From contig JAGLNE010000091.1 in NCBI GenBank assembly GCA_023139655.1, positions 1 through 12,966 on the forward strand: a stretch of DNA of 12,966 nt. The letters are read 5' to 3'. Below, piece after piece: positions 1 to 6,282 of this stretch (within the stretch, counting starts at the first letter, position 1; each line of letters begins with the position of its first letter). The translations under genes were made by a program, and so were the position numbers. Source of the DNA: Candidatus Parcubacteria bacterium. Lineage in GTDB: Bacteria; Patescibacteriota; Patescibacteriia; Patescibacteriales; UBA12075. The notes beneath the pieces were generated by a model. The model was not told the origin of the DNA, searched no databases, and saw only the letters and a program-made list of their open reading frames with translations.

Positions 1-264
1 CTGGCCCGAATTTGAAATAATAATAACCGGAACATCAAGTTTTTCGTCTTTTATCTTCTGCAGAATATCATACCCGTCAAGTGAGGGCAATACCATATCC
101 AGCAAAACCAGATCCGGCTTATGTTTAATGATCTTTTTTGCCCCGTCTTCGCCGTCAACAGCCGTCAGAATATTATAATTTTCTCTTTCCAGTTTTTTGG
201 ATAAAACATCCAAAAGTAATTTTTCGTCTTCAATTATTAAAATTGTTTCCTTTTTATTGCTCAT
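1..264 (-). CDS. Response regulator receiver domain, C-terminus cut by window edge
   Basis: The ATG is at 264 and the reading frame is open to base 1, giving 88 residues of a CheY-like receiver. Visible landmarks are the acidic pocket in ILIIEDE near residues 8-14, the phospho-acceptor aspartate in LVLLDMVLP, and the conserved hydroxyl residue in PVIIISNSGQ, where serine replaces the usual threonine. The last helix with the conserved lysine, and any output domain, lie outside. It is the gene after the histidine kinase (123 bases downstream on the same strand), so it is the probable cognate regulator receiving phosphate from that kinase. Whether it carries a DNA-binding domain cannot be told. 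The ISNSGQ style resembles the single-domain regulators common in Parcubacteria. The start lies just below a tandem promoter-like repeat. Confidence 0.93.
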   Translation of the reverse strand, partial: MSNKKETILIIEDEKLLLDVLSKKLERENYNILTAVDGEDGAKKIIKHKPDLVLLDMVLPSLDGYDILQKIKDEKLDVPVIIISNSGQ

Positions 265-271
265 ATTTTTA

Positions 272-313
272 TTATATTATTTATATACCAACTTATATTA
301 TTTATATACCAAC
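272..313. repeat. Perfect 21-bp tandem duplication upstream of the response regulator
   Basis: Bases 272-292 and 293-313 are identical and adjacent. On the minus strand each unit begins GTTGGTATATAAATAATATA. The array ends 7 bases above the regulator's ATG, so it forms its leader and promoter region. Each unit contains TGGTATATA, which resembles an extended -10 box. Confidence 0.9.
282..311 (-). promoter_or_regulatory. Candidate duplicated extended -10 promoter of the response regulator
   Basis: On the minus strand, TGGTATATA occurs at 303-311 and again at 282-290, one per copy of the 21-bp repeat. This fits TGnTATAAT with one mismatch in the hexamer. Starts from the two boxes would give leaders of about 32 and 11 bases. 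No convincing -35 hexamer is seen. The regulator could also be read through from the kinase gene. Confidence 0.4.
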
Positions 314-337
314 AAACAAAAATTAACATTAATCAAG

Positions 338-393
338 GTCAAATGTCAAGGGTTAAAAGTTAACTGTTAATTGTTAATGGTTAATAGTTAAAT
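338..393. repeat. Eight-unit heptamer array GTYAANN
   Basis: Eight uninterrupted heptamers run from 338: GTCAAAT, GTCAAGG, GTTAAAA, GTTAACT, GTTAATT, GTTAATG, GTTAATA, GTTAAAT. The first five positions follow GTYAA in every unit and the last two vary. The array fills the gap between histidine kinase and response regulator and overlaps the kinase stop codon (388-390) and last codon. Confidence 0.8.
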
Positions 394-2286
394 CGGTAAT
401 TTTATATAAAATGTTGTACCTTCGTTTACTTTGGAATCAAACCAAATTTTGCCATTATGCGCCTCAACAACGTTTTTTACGATAAACAAGCCCAGGCCGG
501 AACCTTCGGTTTGCGTCCTGACCGCGTTTTCACCGCGGAAAAACTTGCCAAACAAATGTTCCTGATCCTTGTCGGCAATGCCTATGCCATGATCTTCAAC
601 CTCGATCTGGATAAATTTAGCCTTACCCTCCTTGATCTGTTTTACTCTGATGGCAACCTCGCTGCCACCGGCTGAATATCTAATGGCATTGTCAATAATA
701 TTCTGAATCGCCTGTTCCACTTTTTCCGCGTCAACCAAAAGCTTGGGCAAAGGACGCTTGGGCAAACTAAGAGAGATCTTTATTTTTTTCTTGGCGGTTA
801 TCGCGGCCAGGGAAGACACTATTTTTTTCACCATGACCGAAATTGCTACCGGTTTTTTCTCGTAAACAAAACGGCCTTCTTCAATGCGGGAAACATTAAG
901 CAAATCATTGATCAGTGCCACCATCCTATCGTTTGATTCGTTGATTCTTTTAATGTAATTCGAGGCTTCCTTATTAATACGCCCCATGTCACCGTGCAAA
1001 AGCATTTTTAAAGTCCACTTAATGGCCGACAAAGGGGTACGCAATTGGTGGGCGGCAATAGAAATAAATTCATTTTTCATTCTGTCAATCTCCTTGTCCC
1101 TGGTAATGTCATGCAATACCACCATCAAGCCGACAACTTCCTTTTCTACCGTTACCCGGGCAATTGATACCTGGAAAAATCCTTTTAGCGGTTTTTCCAA
1201 AACCAATTCGTATTTTTTATCAGTCCATGCTATCTTGCGGCCCAGCACCTTGTAAAGCCGGTCCAGGTTAGGGAAGCCCGGGATCTTATCAATGCTTTTA
1301 TTAATAACCTGGTTCTCCTTTAACCCTAAAATTATTTCCGCGGCCGGATTGATCAAAGCGATCTTTTTCTCTTTATCAAACACGATCAAACCATCCGTTA
1401 GGCTAACCAAGGTGGCCCTGGTTTTGTCTTTTTCCTTGCGCAATTCCCCGGTCCTGGCTTCAACTTTATCTTCAAGACTTTCGGTTAATTCTTTTAATTC
1501 CCCGGTCCTGGCTTCAATTTTCTCTTCCAGATGTTTTTTGTAATCATCAGCTTCATCCTCTGATAATTCCAGACTATGGGTCATTTTATTGAACGCCGTG
1601 GCCAGCGCGCCTATTTCGTCCGCTTGCTTAACGTCAATTTGGTAATTAAGATCTCCTTTGCTAATAATTTTTACCCCGGTCTCAATGCGCTTTATCGGGT
1701 TCAAAACCAATAGCTTTACTGTCCAATAGGACAAAAGCGTATCTCCAATCATAAGCACCAGCGCCAATATAAGCAAAAGGTTTATTTGTTTTTCCAAAAA
1801 AACTTCATATTTTTCCCTGGACAAAACAATTTGTACGTGTCCGAGCTCCCTTGTCCTGTCTGTCGCGTGGACATAATACGTGACCGGAGTTATGTAAGTA
1901 AGGCAATCGCAATACCCGATAGCGCCATCAATCAGCTGATCCGGCTCCTTAGCCACTCCCTTGGGATAATCAGCTGATAAATACTCGGCCACGACCTTGT
2001 CTTCATGATAAACCTTGATCTCTATGATCTGCGAATCCTGCTCGCCAATATGCACAATTGACGAGTGGATTGACGGGTAATCCCAAGCCAGCAGGTCTTC
2101 TATGCAAAAATTAGCCAAAGACCGGGACAAAGAAGTTCCGTAAATATCCAATTGTTCCAATATGATCTCGCCGGTTTGTTTTACGGAAAAATAAGTGGAG
2201 ATTGAAAGAAATAGCAACACCACCCCGATCACGGAAACCAGCAACTTAATCCGCAAGCGATTGCGGCTTATCCATTCTTTAACCAT
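388..2286 (-). CDS. Membrane sensor histidine kinase (sensor-HAMP-coiled coil-PAS-HisKA-HATPase)
   Basis: 632 residues. A transmembrane helix at about 13-34 and a second at about 168-194 enclose an extracytoplasmic sensor of about 130 residues. A HAMP domain follows (about 190-245), then a charged coiled coil (about 245-290), a PAS-like domain (about 290-400; SLTDGLIVFD, ALINPAAEIILG), the dimerisation/phosphotransfer region with His413 in AAHQLRTPLSAIKW, and an ATPase domain with N-box NIIDNAIRYS (529-538), G1 DHGIGI (565-570) and G2 GSGLGL (595-600). It should autophosphorylate and pass phosphate to the regulator encoded next. The PhnD-like gene ends 12 bases upstream, so the two are almost surely co-transcribed. 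No Shine-Dalgarno is seen before the ATG. The coiled coil holds an 18-residue tandem repeat, (I/V)EARTGEL. The ligand is unknown. Confidence 0.95.
   Translation of the reverse strand: MVKEWISRNRLRIKLLVSVIGVVLLFLSISTYFSVKQTGEIILEQLDIYGTSLSRSLANFCIEDLLAWDYPSIHSSIVHIGEQDSQIIEIKVYHEDKVVAEYLSADYPKGVAKEPDQLIDGAIGYCDCLTYITPVTYYVHATDRTRELGHVQIVLSREKYEVFLEKQINLLLILALVLMIGDTLLSYWTVKLLVLNPIKRIETGVKIISKGDLNYQIDVKQADEIGALATAFNKMTHSLELSEDEADDYKKHLEEKIEARTGELKELTESLEDKVEARTGELRKEKDKTRATLVSLTDGLIVFDKEKKIALINPAAEIILGLKENQVINKSIDKIPGFPNLDRLYKVLGRKIAWTDKKYELVLEKPLKGFFQVSIARVTVEKEVVGLMVVLHDITRDKEIDRMKNEFISIAAHQLRTPLSAIKWTLKMLLHGDMGRINKEASNYIKRINESNDRMVALINDLLNVSRIEEGRFVYEKKPVAISVMVKKIVSSLAAITAKKKIKISLSLPKRPLPKLLVDAEKVEQAIQNIIDNAIRYSAGGSEVAIRVKQIKEGKAKFIQIEVEDHGIGIADKDQEHLFGKFFRGENAVRTQTEGSGLGLFIVKNVVEAHNGKIWFDSKVNEGTTFYIKLPI
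1442..1517. repeat. 54-bp spaced duplication inside the kinase coiled coil
   Basis: A 22-base stretch at 1442-1463 recurs exactly at 1496-1517, 54 bases later; similarity continues for about 14 more bases past each copy. It encodes EARTGEL twice (about residues 258-264 and 276-282). The in-frame 18-residue spacing points to an internal duplication that lengthened the signalling helix. Confidence 0.85.
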
Positions 2287-2298
2287 AATAATAAATAC

Positions 2299-3270
2299 TT
2301 ATTTAAGTTTGTCCCACTCTTCCAGATTATAAAACACCGGTCCATGAACATTGGCGATTGCTTCTTTGATGCCTAAATAATCCTGCCAATTAATCGCTAC
2401 CCATTTATCGTATTTCTTTTCCACTGCCTTAACGCCGTCTATATCACTTGTATGCATATTAAGCAGGGCAACCTTAACCTTGGCCAGCTCCTCTGGTGTA
2501 ACTTTTTTGGTATTAACGCAAAAAGGAAATTCCGGAACCGCCGGATGCTTATAAATTGACCTGATCTGCACCTTGTCCTGGTTATATCCATCAAATGTCG
2601 CTTCATTAATAAAGGCCGCTTCCATGGTGCCGGCGATTACCGCCTCGGCCGCCTTGTCATGAGATCCCAAAAATTCAAAAGGATTAAAATAATCGTATTT
2701 TTCTATGCCTTTTGACATTAAATACGCCGTGGGCATTAAATTGCCCGAGGTTGATGACTTACTGGAACCGCAAACTGACTTCCCTTTTAAATCTTCAATT
2801 TTTTGATAACTTGAATCCTGCTTTACGGCAACATGCCCATAATACACCGGGGAACCCGACTTCTGGGCGCAGGCAAACGGCACTACCGCACCCCCTGATA
2901 TCCCATGGGCCTGCGCGGCTGTAACCGACGCCAAAAAGGCAAAGCTAATGTCTCCGTTAGCCACATCCCTAACCACGGCGGAATAGCCGCCTACCGCGCC
3001 ACTAGTTGGATAAAGCCGCAACTTTATGTTCAGCCCGGTTTGTTCGCGCAGATATTTTTCCACGCCGGAAAATCTTTCCAGCATGGTTGATGGATTTTTT
3101 AGAGGAAGAATCCCTAAGTAATGCACTTTGTCCCCTGACGGCTCCACAACCGGTTTTGTCTCCACGGCTATATCAGCCGTTCTTTGGATCAATAGCCAAA
3201 AACCGCCGACAATAAGGCACATTACGCCTAAGCCGAGAACAACAAAAATTAATTTTTTGCTTGCAATCAT
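2299..3270 (-). CDS. Membrane-anchored PhnD-family solute-binding protein
   Basis: 323 residues. The N-terminus has a hydrophobic helix (about 7-28) with no lipobox, so it is probably anchored by an uncleaved helix. The rest is a two-lobed type-2 binding fold of the PhnD/phosphonate-binding family. Hallmarks are YLGILPLKNP at the start of lobe one, VANGDISFAFL (about 103-113), SSTSGNLMPTAYLM (about 172-185) and LGSHDKAAEAVIAGTMEAAFIN (201-222). Family members bind phosphonate, phosphite and other small ligands for ABC uptake, but neither permease nor ATPase of that type is nearby. The gene is followed after 12 bases by a histidine kinase. Related PhnD-like domains serve as sensors in some kinases such as TtrS, so a ligand-sensing role is likelier here than transport. 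The actual ligand cannot be read from the sequence. Confidence 0.88.
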   Translation of the reverse strand: MIASKKLIFVVLGLGVMCLIVGGFWLLIQRTADIAVETKPVVEPSGDKVHYLGILPLKNPSTMLERFSGVEKYLREQTGLNIKLRLYPTSGAVGGYSAVVRDVANGDISFAFLASVTAAQAHGISGGAVVPFACAQKSGSPVYYGHVAVKQDSSYQKIEDLKGKSVCGSSKSSTSGNLMPTAYLMSKGIEKYDYFNPFEFLGSHDKAAEAVIAGTMEAAFINEATFDGYNQDKVQIRSIYKHPAVPEFPFCVNTKKVTPEELAKVKVALLNMHTSDIDGVKAVEKKYDKWVAINWQDYLGIKEAIANVHGPVFYNLEEWDKLK

Positions 3271-3323
3271 ACTTTTTTAAATTAATTTTAATTATGCTAA
3301 TTATTATGATACTTACTCACCTG

Positions 3324-3413
3324 CTGTCATTGCGAGGCCGAAGGCCGTGGCAATCCCGTGAAAGAAGCTTTTATCACGGGATTGCCACGAAGCTTCGCTT
3401 CTCGCAATGACAG
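3324..3413. repeat. REP-like double palindrome, 90 bp
   Basis: The outer arms CTGTCATTGCGAG (3324-3336) and CTCGCAATGACAG (3401-3413) are perfect inverted repeats. The inner arms at 3346-3361 and 3374-3389 are perfect over 16 bases (CGTGGCAATCCCGTGA and its complement) around a 12-base centre. It fills much of the gap between the dCache and PhnD-like genes and could form a long RNA hairpin that terminates or protects the dCache message. TGTCATTGCGAG-type palindromes are dispersed in many bacterial genomes. No transposase is present. Confidence 0.9.
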
Positions 3414-3460
3414 GGTAATTAGAGATTTTTCAGCAAACGCGTAAATCCTATACTAAATAA

Positions 3461-4768
3461 TTACAATTTTTTGTTTGATCCTTTTTCTTTTTTTAATGAC
3501 TTTATTGTTTCCGCCAGCGAATTCATTGTTTTACTCAAATCTTTAATTTCATCCCGGCTTTTTATTTCCGGGATTTCCACGTCCAAATTACCTTTGGCAA
3601 TCCTATTCCCCGCCTCTGTTAACTTCTTTATTGAGCTTGAAAGCGTATTTGCAAAGCAATAACTAACAACAAGAATAATAAAAAGAAACGCGGTGATCAT
3701 TAACAATAAAAAATTCTTTGTGCCGTCAACCGTATCATCCAAACTATCCTTGGTGCTTACAACCACGGCCGTGATCTCTTCTTCCGGCATATTGATAAGC
3801 ACGTACCAATCTTTATCTTCCCAGTTAACTTTTTGGTAAGCGCTGATCCATTTTCTGCCGTTTTTGCTAAACTCCACAAATCCGGAGTTCTCTCCCAGAC
3901 TATCTTTACTTACCGGCGCACCTTTATCTTCTTTAATATAGTACAACGACCCGTCAATGGTCGGCTCGGAAATAACCACCGGAAAATCGCTTATTTTTCC
4001 TTCGGCATTCTCGTAATTCGCGTCAACCAACATGGCATAGCCGGCATAGCCATACTTAAAAGCTTGAATTGCGTCCGTTATTGTACTTGACTTAAAATTA
4101 ATCACGATCAAACCAAGTCTTTCACCTTCTACTTCAAGCGGTGTCATATATCTGATCGCCGGGCTGTCAGTCCTTCTGGCAATACTAATAGGAGATACAT
4201 AATAATCGTCAACACCGGTTTGGTCAGGATCCATTGTATCAACAAACCATGATTTATCCCCCTTATAATCCCTAACATCTTCCTTGCCAAGCGCTACGCC
4301 GTTTACAATAAACCCATTTTTATAAAAAATCCTTATCAGATCAATGTCTTTAGTCCTCTCATTGTATATACTTATAAAATAATCCTGCAGTTTCTGCCAT
4401 AAACCGCTTTTATCAGCCGGATAAAAACGCGCCACCTGCTCACTTGCATCCACGCCCGGATCGTTTCTGGTGTCTTCCAAGGTGCCGGTATTTCTTGTCT
4501 CCATCATTAAACCGGGTATGCCTGAATGCTTGCTTATTAATTTTATATCATTTAAGTAAGTCTCCAACTGCGACTCAACACGATTAGCCAGCATTTTCGC
4601 CTGGTTTTCCATATTACCCCTGGCCTGAGCGTTTAAAGTGTCTTCCAATATGTCGCTTATTTCTGTCCCAACATTTTTGGTCGTAGTTACGGAAGTGTAA
4701 CCCACTATTATTACCGGTATAGCCGCCAAAAGCAACAAAACAATGACTATTTTAAATGATATTTTCAT
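3461..4768 (-). CDS. dCache-HAMP transmembrane sensor without an output domain
   Basis: 435 residues. A transmembrane helix (about 6-24) is followed by a large extracytoplasmic region (about 25-350) with the features of a double Cache sensor: a long N-terminal helix, IRIFYKNGFIVNGVALG, DKSWFVDTM, DDYYVSPISIARRTDSPAIRYMTP in the membrane-distal half, and YAGYAMLVDA to KDWYVLINMP in the proximal half. A second transmembrane helix (about 351-373) leads into a HAMP domain (about 371-427, ending DEIKDLSKTMNSLAETIKSL). The protein stops eight residues later with a lysine-rich tail, so there is no kinase, cyclase or methyl-accepting domain. The 190 bases to the next gene hold no broken output domain in any frame. 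It may dimerise with, or modulate, the histidine kinase encoded two genes on. A good promoter lies just upstream, so it probably begins the sensory operon. Confidence 0.88.
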   Translation of the reverse strand: MKISFKIVIVLLLLAAIPVIIVGYTSVTTTKNVGTEISDILEDTLNAQARGNMENQAKMLANRVESQLETYLNDIKLISKHSGIPGLMMETRNTGTLEDTRNDPGVDASEQVARFYPADKSGLWQKLQDYFISIYNERTKDIDLIRIFYKNGFIVNGVALGKEDVRDYKGDKSWFVDTMDPDQTGVDDYYVSPISIARRTDSPAIRYMTPLEVEGERLGLIVINFKSSTITDAIQAFKYGYAGYAMLVDANYENAEGKISDFPVVISEPTIDGSLYYIKEDKGAPVSKDSLGENSGFVEFSKNGRKWISAYQKVNWEDKDWYVLINMPEEEITAVVVSTKDSLDDTVDGTKNFLLLMITAFLFIILVVSYCFANTLSSSIKKLTEAGNRIAKGNLDVEIPEIKSRDEIKDLSKTMNSLAETIKSLKKEKGSNKKL

Positions 4769-4796
4769 AATAGCTAATTATAATTATATATTCATA

Positions 4797-4826
4797 ATTA
4801 TACCATATTTACTAATTTTACTTCAA
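4797..4826 (-). promoter_or_regulatory. Promoter of the dCache sensory operon
   Basis: On the minus strand a perfect TATAAT lies at 4797-4802, preceded by TGG to form the extended -10 box TGGTATAAT. TTGAAG (4821-4826) sits 18 bases upstream as the -35. Transcription would start near 4790, about 22 bases before the ATG at 4768. The -35 lies in the tail of the preceding terminator. Confidence 0.7.
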
Positions 4827-4828
4827 AT

Positions 4829-4857
4829 AAAAAACTCTGGCCAATTGCTCAGCCAGA
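4829..4857 (-). terminator. Rho-independent terminator after the CxxC protein gene
   Basis: On the minus strand, TCTGGC and GCCAGA form a 6-bp stem (4852-4857 with 4836-4841) around a 10-base loop. A G and six T follow (4829-4834). It separates the radC/CxxC unit from the sensory operon. Confidence 0.75.
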
Positions 4858-4909
4858 ATCAAAAATCTATATTTACAGCAGACACAGTATGTATGCGTTT
4901 ATATATACA

Positions 4910-5197
4910 TTATTTTTGCACCAAGCGATAATTATCCTGCATATATTCCAGATCATCCCGCAATTCGCTTAATAATTTTTTTCTTTGGGTGATAGTATCT
5001 CCTCCCCTCTGCGCTAAATTGTTTAATACAGTCGCCAAAGTGCCAAAATAATCATCCTGCCCAGCATGAAAATTCAATTCATTTTTTCTATTTGCGTCAA
5101 GGCCGTCAAAAATCACTAACGATAACTCCCCTAACGGATACAAACAATCCTTGCAAATGATTGGGGCGGCTGATCCTATTTTATATTGTCTATTCAT
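4910..5197 (-). CDS. Small CxxC protein of unknown function
   Basis: 95 residues; I do not recognise the family. The N-terminal third holds a single CxxC (Cys15 and Cys18, in IICKDCLYPLGELSLVIFDG), which could be half of a metal site completed by a partner or by dimerisation. A polar middle section (ELNFHAGQDDYFGTLATVLNNLAQRGG; residues 40-66) is followed by a helical, charged C-terminus (71-95). There is no signal peptide or membrane segment, so it is probably cytoplasmic. It lies 90 bases downstream of radC on the same strand with no clear promoter of its own, and a terminator follows it. Support for a real gene is its codon-like composition, the terminator placement and the lack of any competing frame. 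A weak AGG about 10 bases before the ATG comes from the preceding palindrome. Confidence 0.7.
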   Translation of the reverse strand: MNRQYKIGSAAPIICKDCLYPLGELSLVIFDGLDANRKNELNFHAGQDDYFGTLATVLNNLAQRGGDTITQRKKLLSELRDDLEYMQDNYRLVQK

Positions 5198-5202
5198 AAG
5201 TT

Positions 5203-5273
5203 ATTCGCCTCGCGAATCCCCGCCACCCTTTGACAAACTCAGGACAGGTAAATGGGGGGCATGCGAATGAGGC
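5203..5273. repeat. Decayed palindromic element between radC and the CxxC gene
   Basis: ATTCGC at 5203-5208 pairs either with GCGAAT at 5212-5217 (local hairpin) or with GCGAAT at 5263-5268, and GCCTC (5207-5211) matches GAGGC (5269-5273). The middle (5224-5247) reads on the minus strand as CTGTCCTGAGTTTGTCAAAG plus GGTG, similar to a motif dispersed in many bacterial genomes. Its arms are imperfect, so I read it as an eroded REP-like copy. Confidence 0.5.
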
Positions 5274-5287
5274 AATGGCTATAATTA

Positions 5288-6055
5288 CTAATCGTATTTT
5301 ACCGGGATGCTTAAATATTTATTTCCGGAAATTATAACATGATCCAGGATATTGATTCCCATAATTTTGCCAACTTGCACAAGCTGTTTGGTTACCATAA
5401 TATCGGAAGCGGTCGGCTTAACTGACCCGGAAGGATGATTATGCGCGATAATAATAGCCGCGGCCGCGTAAGTAACGGCCGGACGAAACACTTCCCGCGG
5501 ATGAACGACATTAGAAGTCAGGCTGCCGATTGATATCACCTCGTCATGAATGATCTGATAGTGGCTATTTAAATAAATGCCCCTAAATTGCTCTTTAGTA
5601 AGCTCCCGCATGTCTTTTAAATATTCAAATGCCTGTTTCGCGGTACGGATTACGATCCGGCCGTTCTTTTGGTCATTAAAAAAACGGCGTCCCAGCTCAA
5701 AGCAGGCAACAATCTGGCAGGCTTTTGTTTCCGGAATATCAAGTTCCTTACTCAATGCTTTTGGATCGGCCTGATAAGCCACGCCTTTTTTGCCATATTC
5801 ATTTATCAGCCGCGCGCTCATTCGCATAACCTCTTCTTTCCTGGTGCCGGTTGTTAAAACCACGGCCAAAAGCTCAACCGCGCTTAGGGCTTTTGGTCCG
5901 CGCTTTTTAAGCTTTTCCCGCGGCCTTTCTTCTTCGTCCAAATCCTTGACGCGCATTACATATTTTCGCTCATCGCCGATAATTAAATCATTATCAGCTA
6001 TCTGATACATATTTCCCACAAGTAACGTTTGGCTTGATAAACTAGAATTTAGCAT
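5288..6055 (-). CDS. radC: RadC family JAMM/MPN+ protein
   Basis: 255 residues as called. The conserved part starts at about residue 34 (MRVKDLDEEERPREKLKKRG) with the helical UPF0758 N-terminal domain containing ALSAVELLAVVLTTGT. The C-terminal JAMM fold (about 130-255) carries VHPREVFRPAV and HNHPSGSVKPTASD: the metal ligands H205, H207 and D218 are all present, with Thr215 where serine is usual. Despite the historical name its role in repair is unproven; the fold is that of a metal-dependent hydrolase. Three starts are possible (Met1, Met16, Met34). Met1 is kept because a promoter puts the transcript start about 24 bases above it; none of the three has a clear Shine-Dalgarno. It stands alone among surface and sensory genes, with two promoters of its own. 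Confidence 0.95.
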   Translation of the reverse strand: MLNSSLSSQTLLVGNMYQIADNDLIIGDERKYVMRVKDLDEEERPREKLKKRGPKALSAVELLAVVLTTGTRKEEVMRMSARLINEYGKKGVAYQADPKALSKELDIPETKACQIVACFELGRRFFNDQKNGRIVIRTAKQAFEYLKDMRELTKEQFRGIYLNSHYQIIHDEVISIGSLTSNVVHPREVFRPAVTYAAAAIIIAHNHPSGSVKPTASDIMVTKQLVQVGKIMGINILDHVIISGNKYLSIPVKYD

Positions 6056-6085
6056 AAGAATATAATTTATTTATTAACTATAATT

Positions 6086-6114
6086 ATTATATCAAATTTA
6101 TTTGTTCTTACCAA
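6086..6114 (-). promoter_or_regulatory. Promoter P1 of radC
   Basis: On the minus strand a perfect TATAAT (6086-6091) is preceded by TGA, giving an extended -10 box. TTGGTA (6109-6114) lies 17 bases upstream. The start would be near 6079, giving a leader of about 24 bases. Confidence 0.72.
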
Positions 6115-6141
6115 AAATTTCGGTTTTTCCACATACCTTTT

Positions 6142-6170
6142 ATTATACACGAACAAAACACGAAAGTAAA
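6142..6170 (-). promoter_or_regulatory. Candidate upstream promoter P2 of radC
   Basis: TATAAT at 6142-6147 (minus strand) with TTTACT at 6165-6170 and a 17-base spacer. There is no extended -10 element. It lies 56 bases above P1 and below a 31-bp palindrome, so it could be the regulated promoter of the pair. Confidence 0.5.
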
Positions 6171-6186
6171 CACCACCAAAATCATA

Positions 6187-6217
6187 AAAAAATTACGTAA
6201 TAATTACGTAATTTTTT
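6187..6217. repeat. Perfect 31-bp palindrome with two TTACGTAA sites
   Basis: Arms 6187-6201 and 6203-6217 are exact inverted repeats of 15 bases around one central base. Each arm contains the self-complementary octamer TTACGTAA, flanked by A and T runs. It lies between the stop of the IYIIE gene and the radC promoters. It may be a bidirectional terminator (hairpin followed by T runs on either strand) or an operator for a dimeric regulator. The stem has few G-C pairs, which weakens the terminator reading. Confidence 0.8.
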
Positions 6218-6246
6218 CGCTAAATAAAATTCTATTTTTTTATCAT

Positions 6247-6282
6247 CCCCTCTCCTTTCGAAGGAGAGGGCTAGGGTGAGGT
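6247..6282. repeat. CCCTCTCCTT hairpin repeat, copy 1
   Basis: CCCTCTCCTT (6248-6257) and AAGGAGAGGG (6261-6270) form a 10-bp stem with a 3-base loop, followed by CTAGGGTGAGGT (6271-6282). The second copy lies at 8273-8310. The tail of this copy encodes the last three residues and the stop codon of the IYIIE-repeat gene. Its hairpin would stand at the 3' end of that message. Confidence 0.85.

Noticed and set aside
138..326. Plus-strand open frame of 62 codons over the regulator start
   Set aside because: It is antisense to the receiver domain, and its end is only translated AT-rich tandem repeat.
3461..3662. Possible lost output domain of the dCache-HAMP protein by frameshift
   Set aside because: No signalling-domain residues are found in other frames after the HAMP, and the downstream gap is filled by a palindrome.
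6125..6133. TTTTCCACA, one base off a DnaA box, upstream of radC
   Set aside because: It is a single site with no further boxes, no AT-rich unwinding repeats and no dnaA or dnaN gene nearby.
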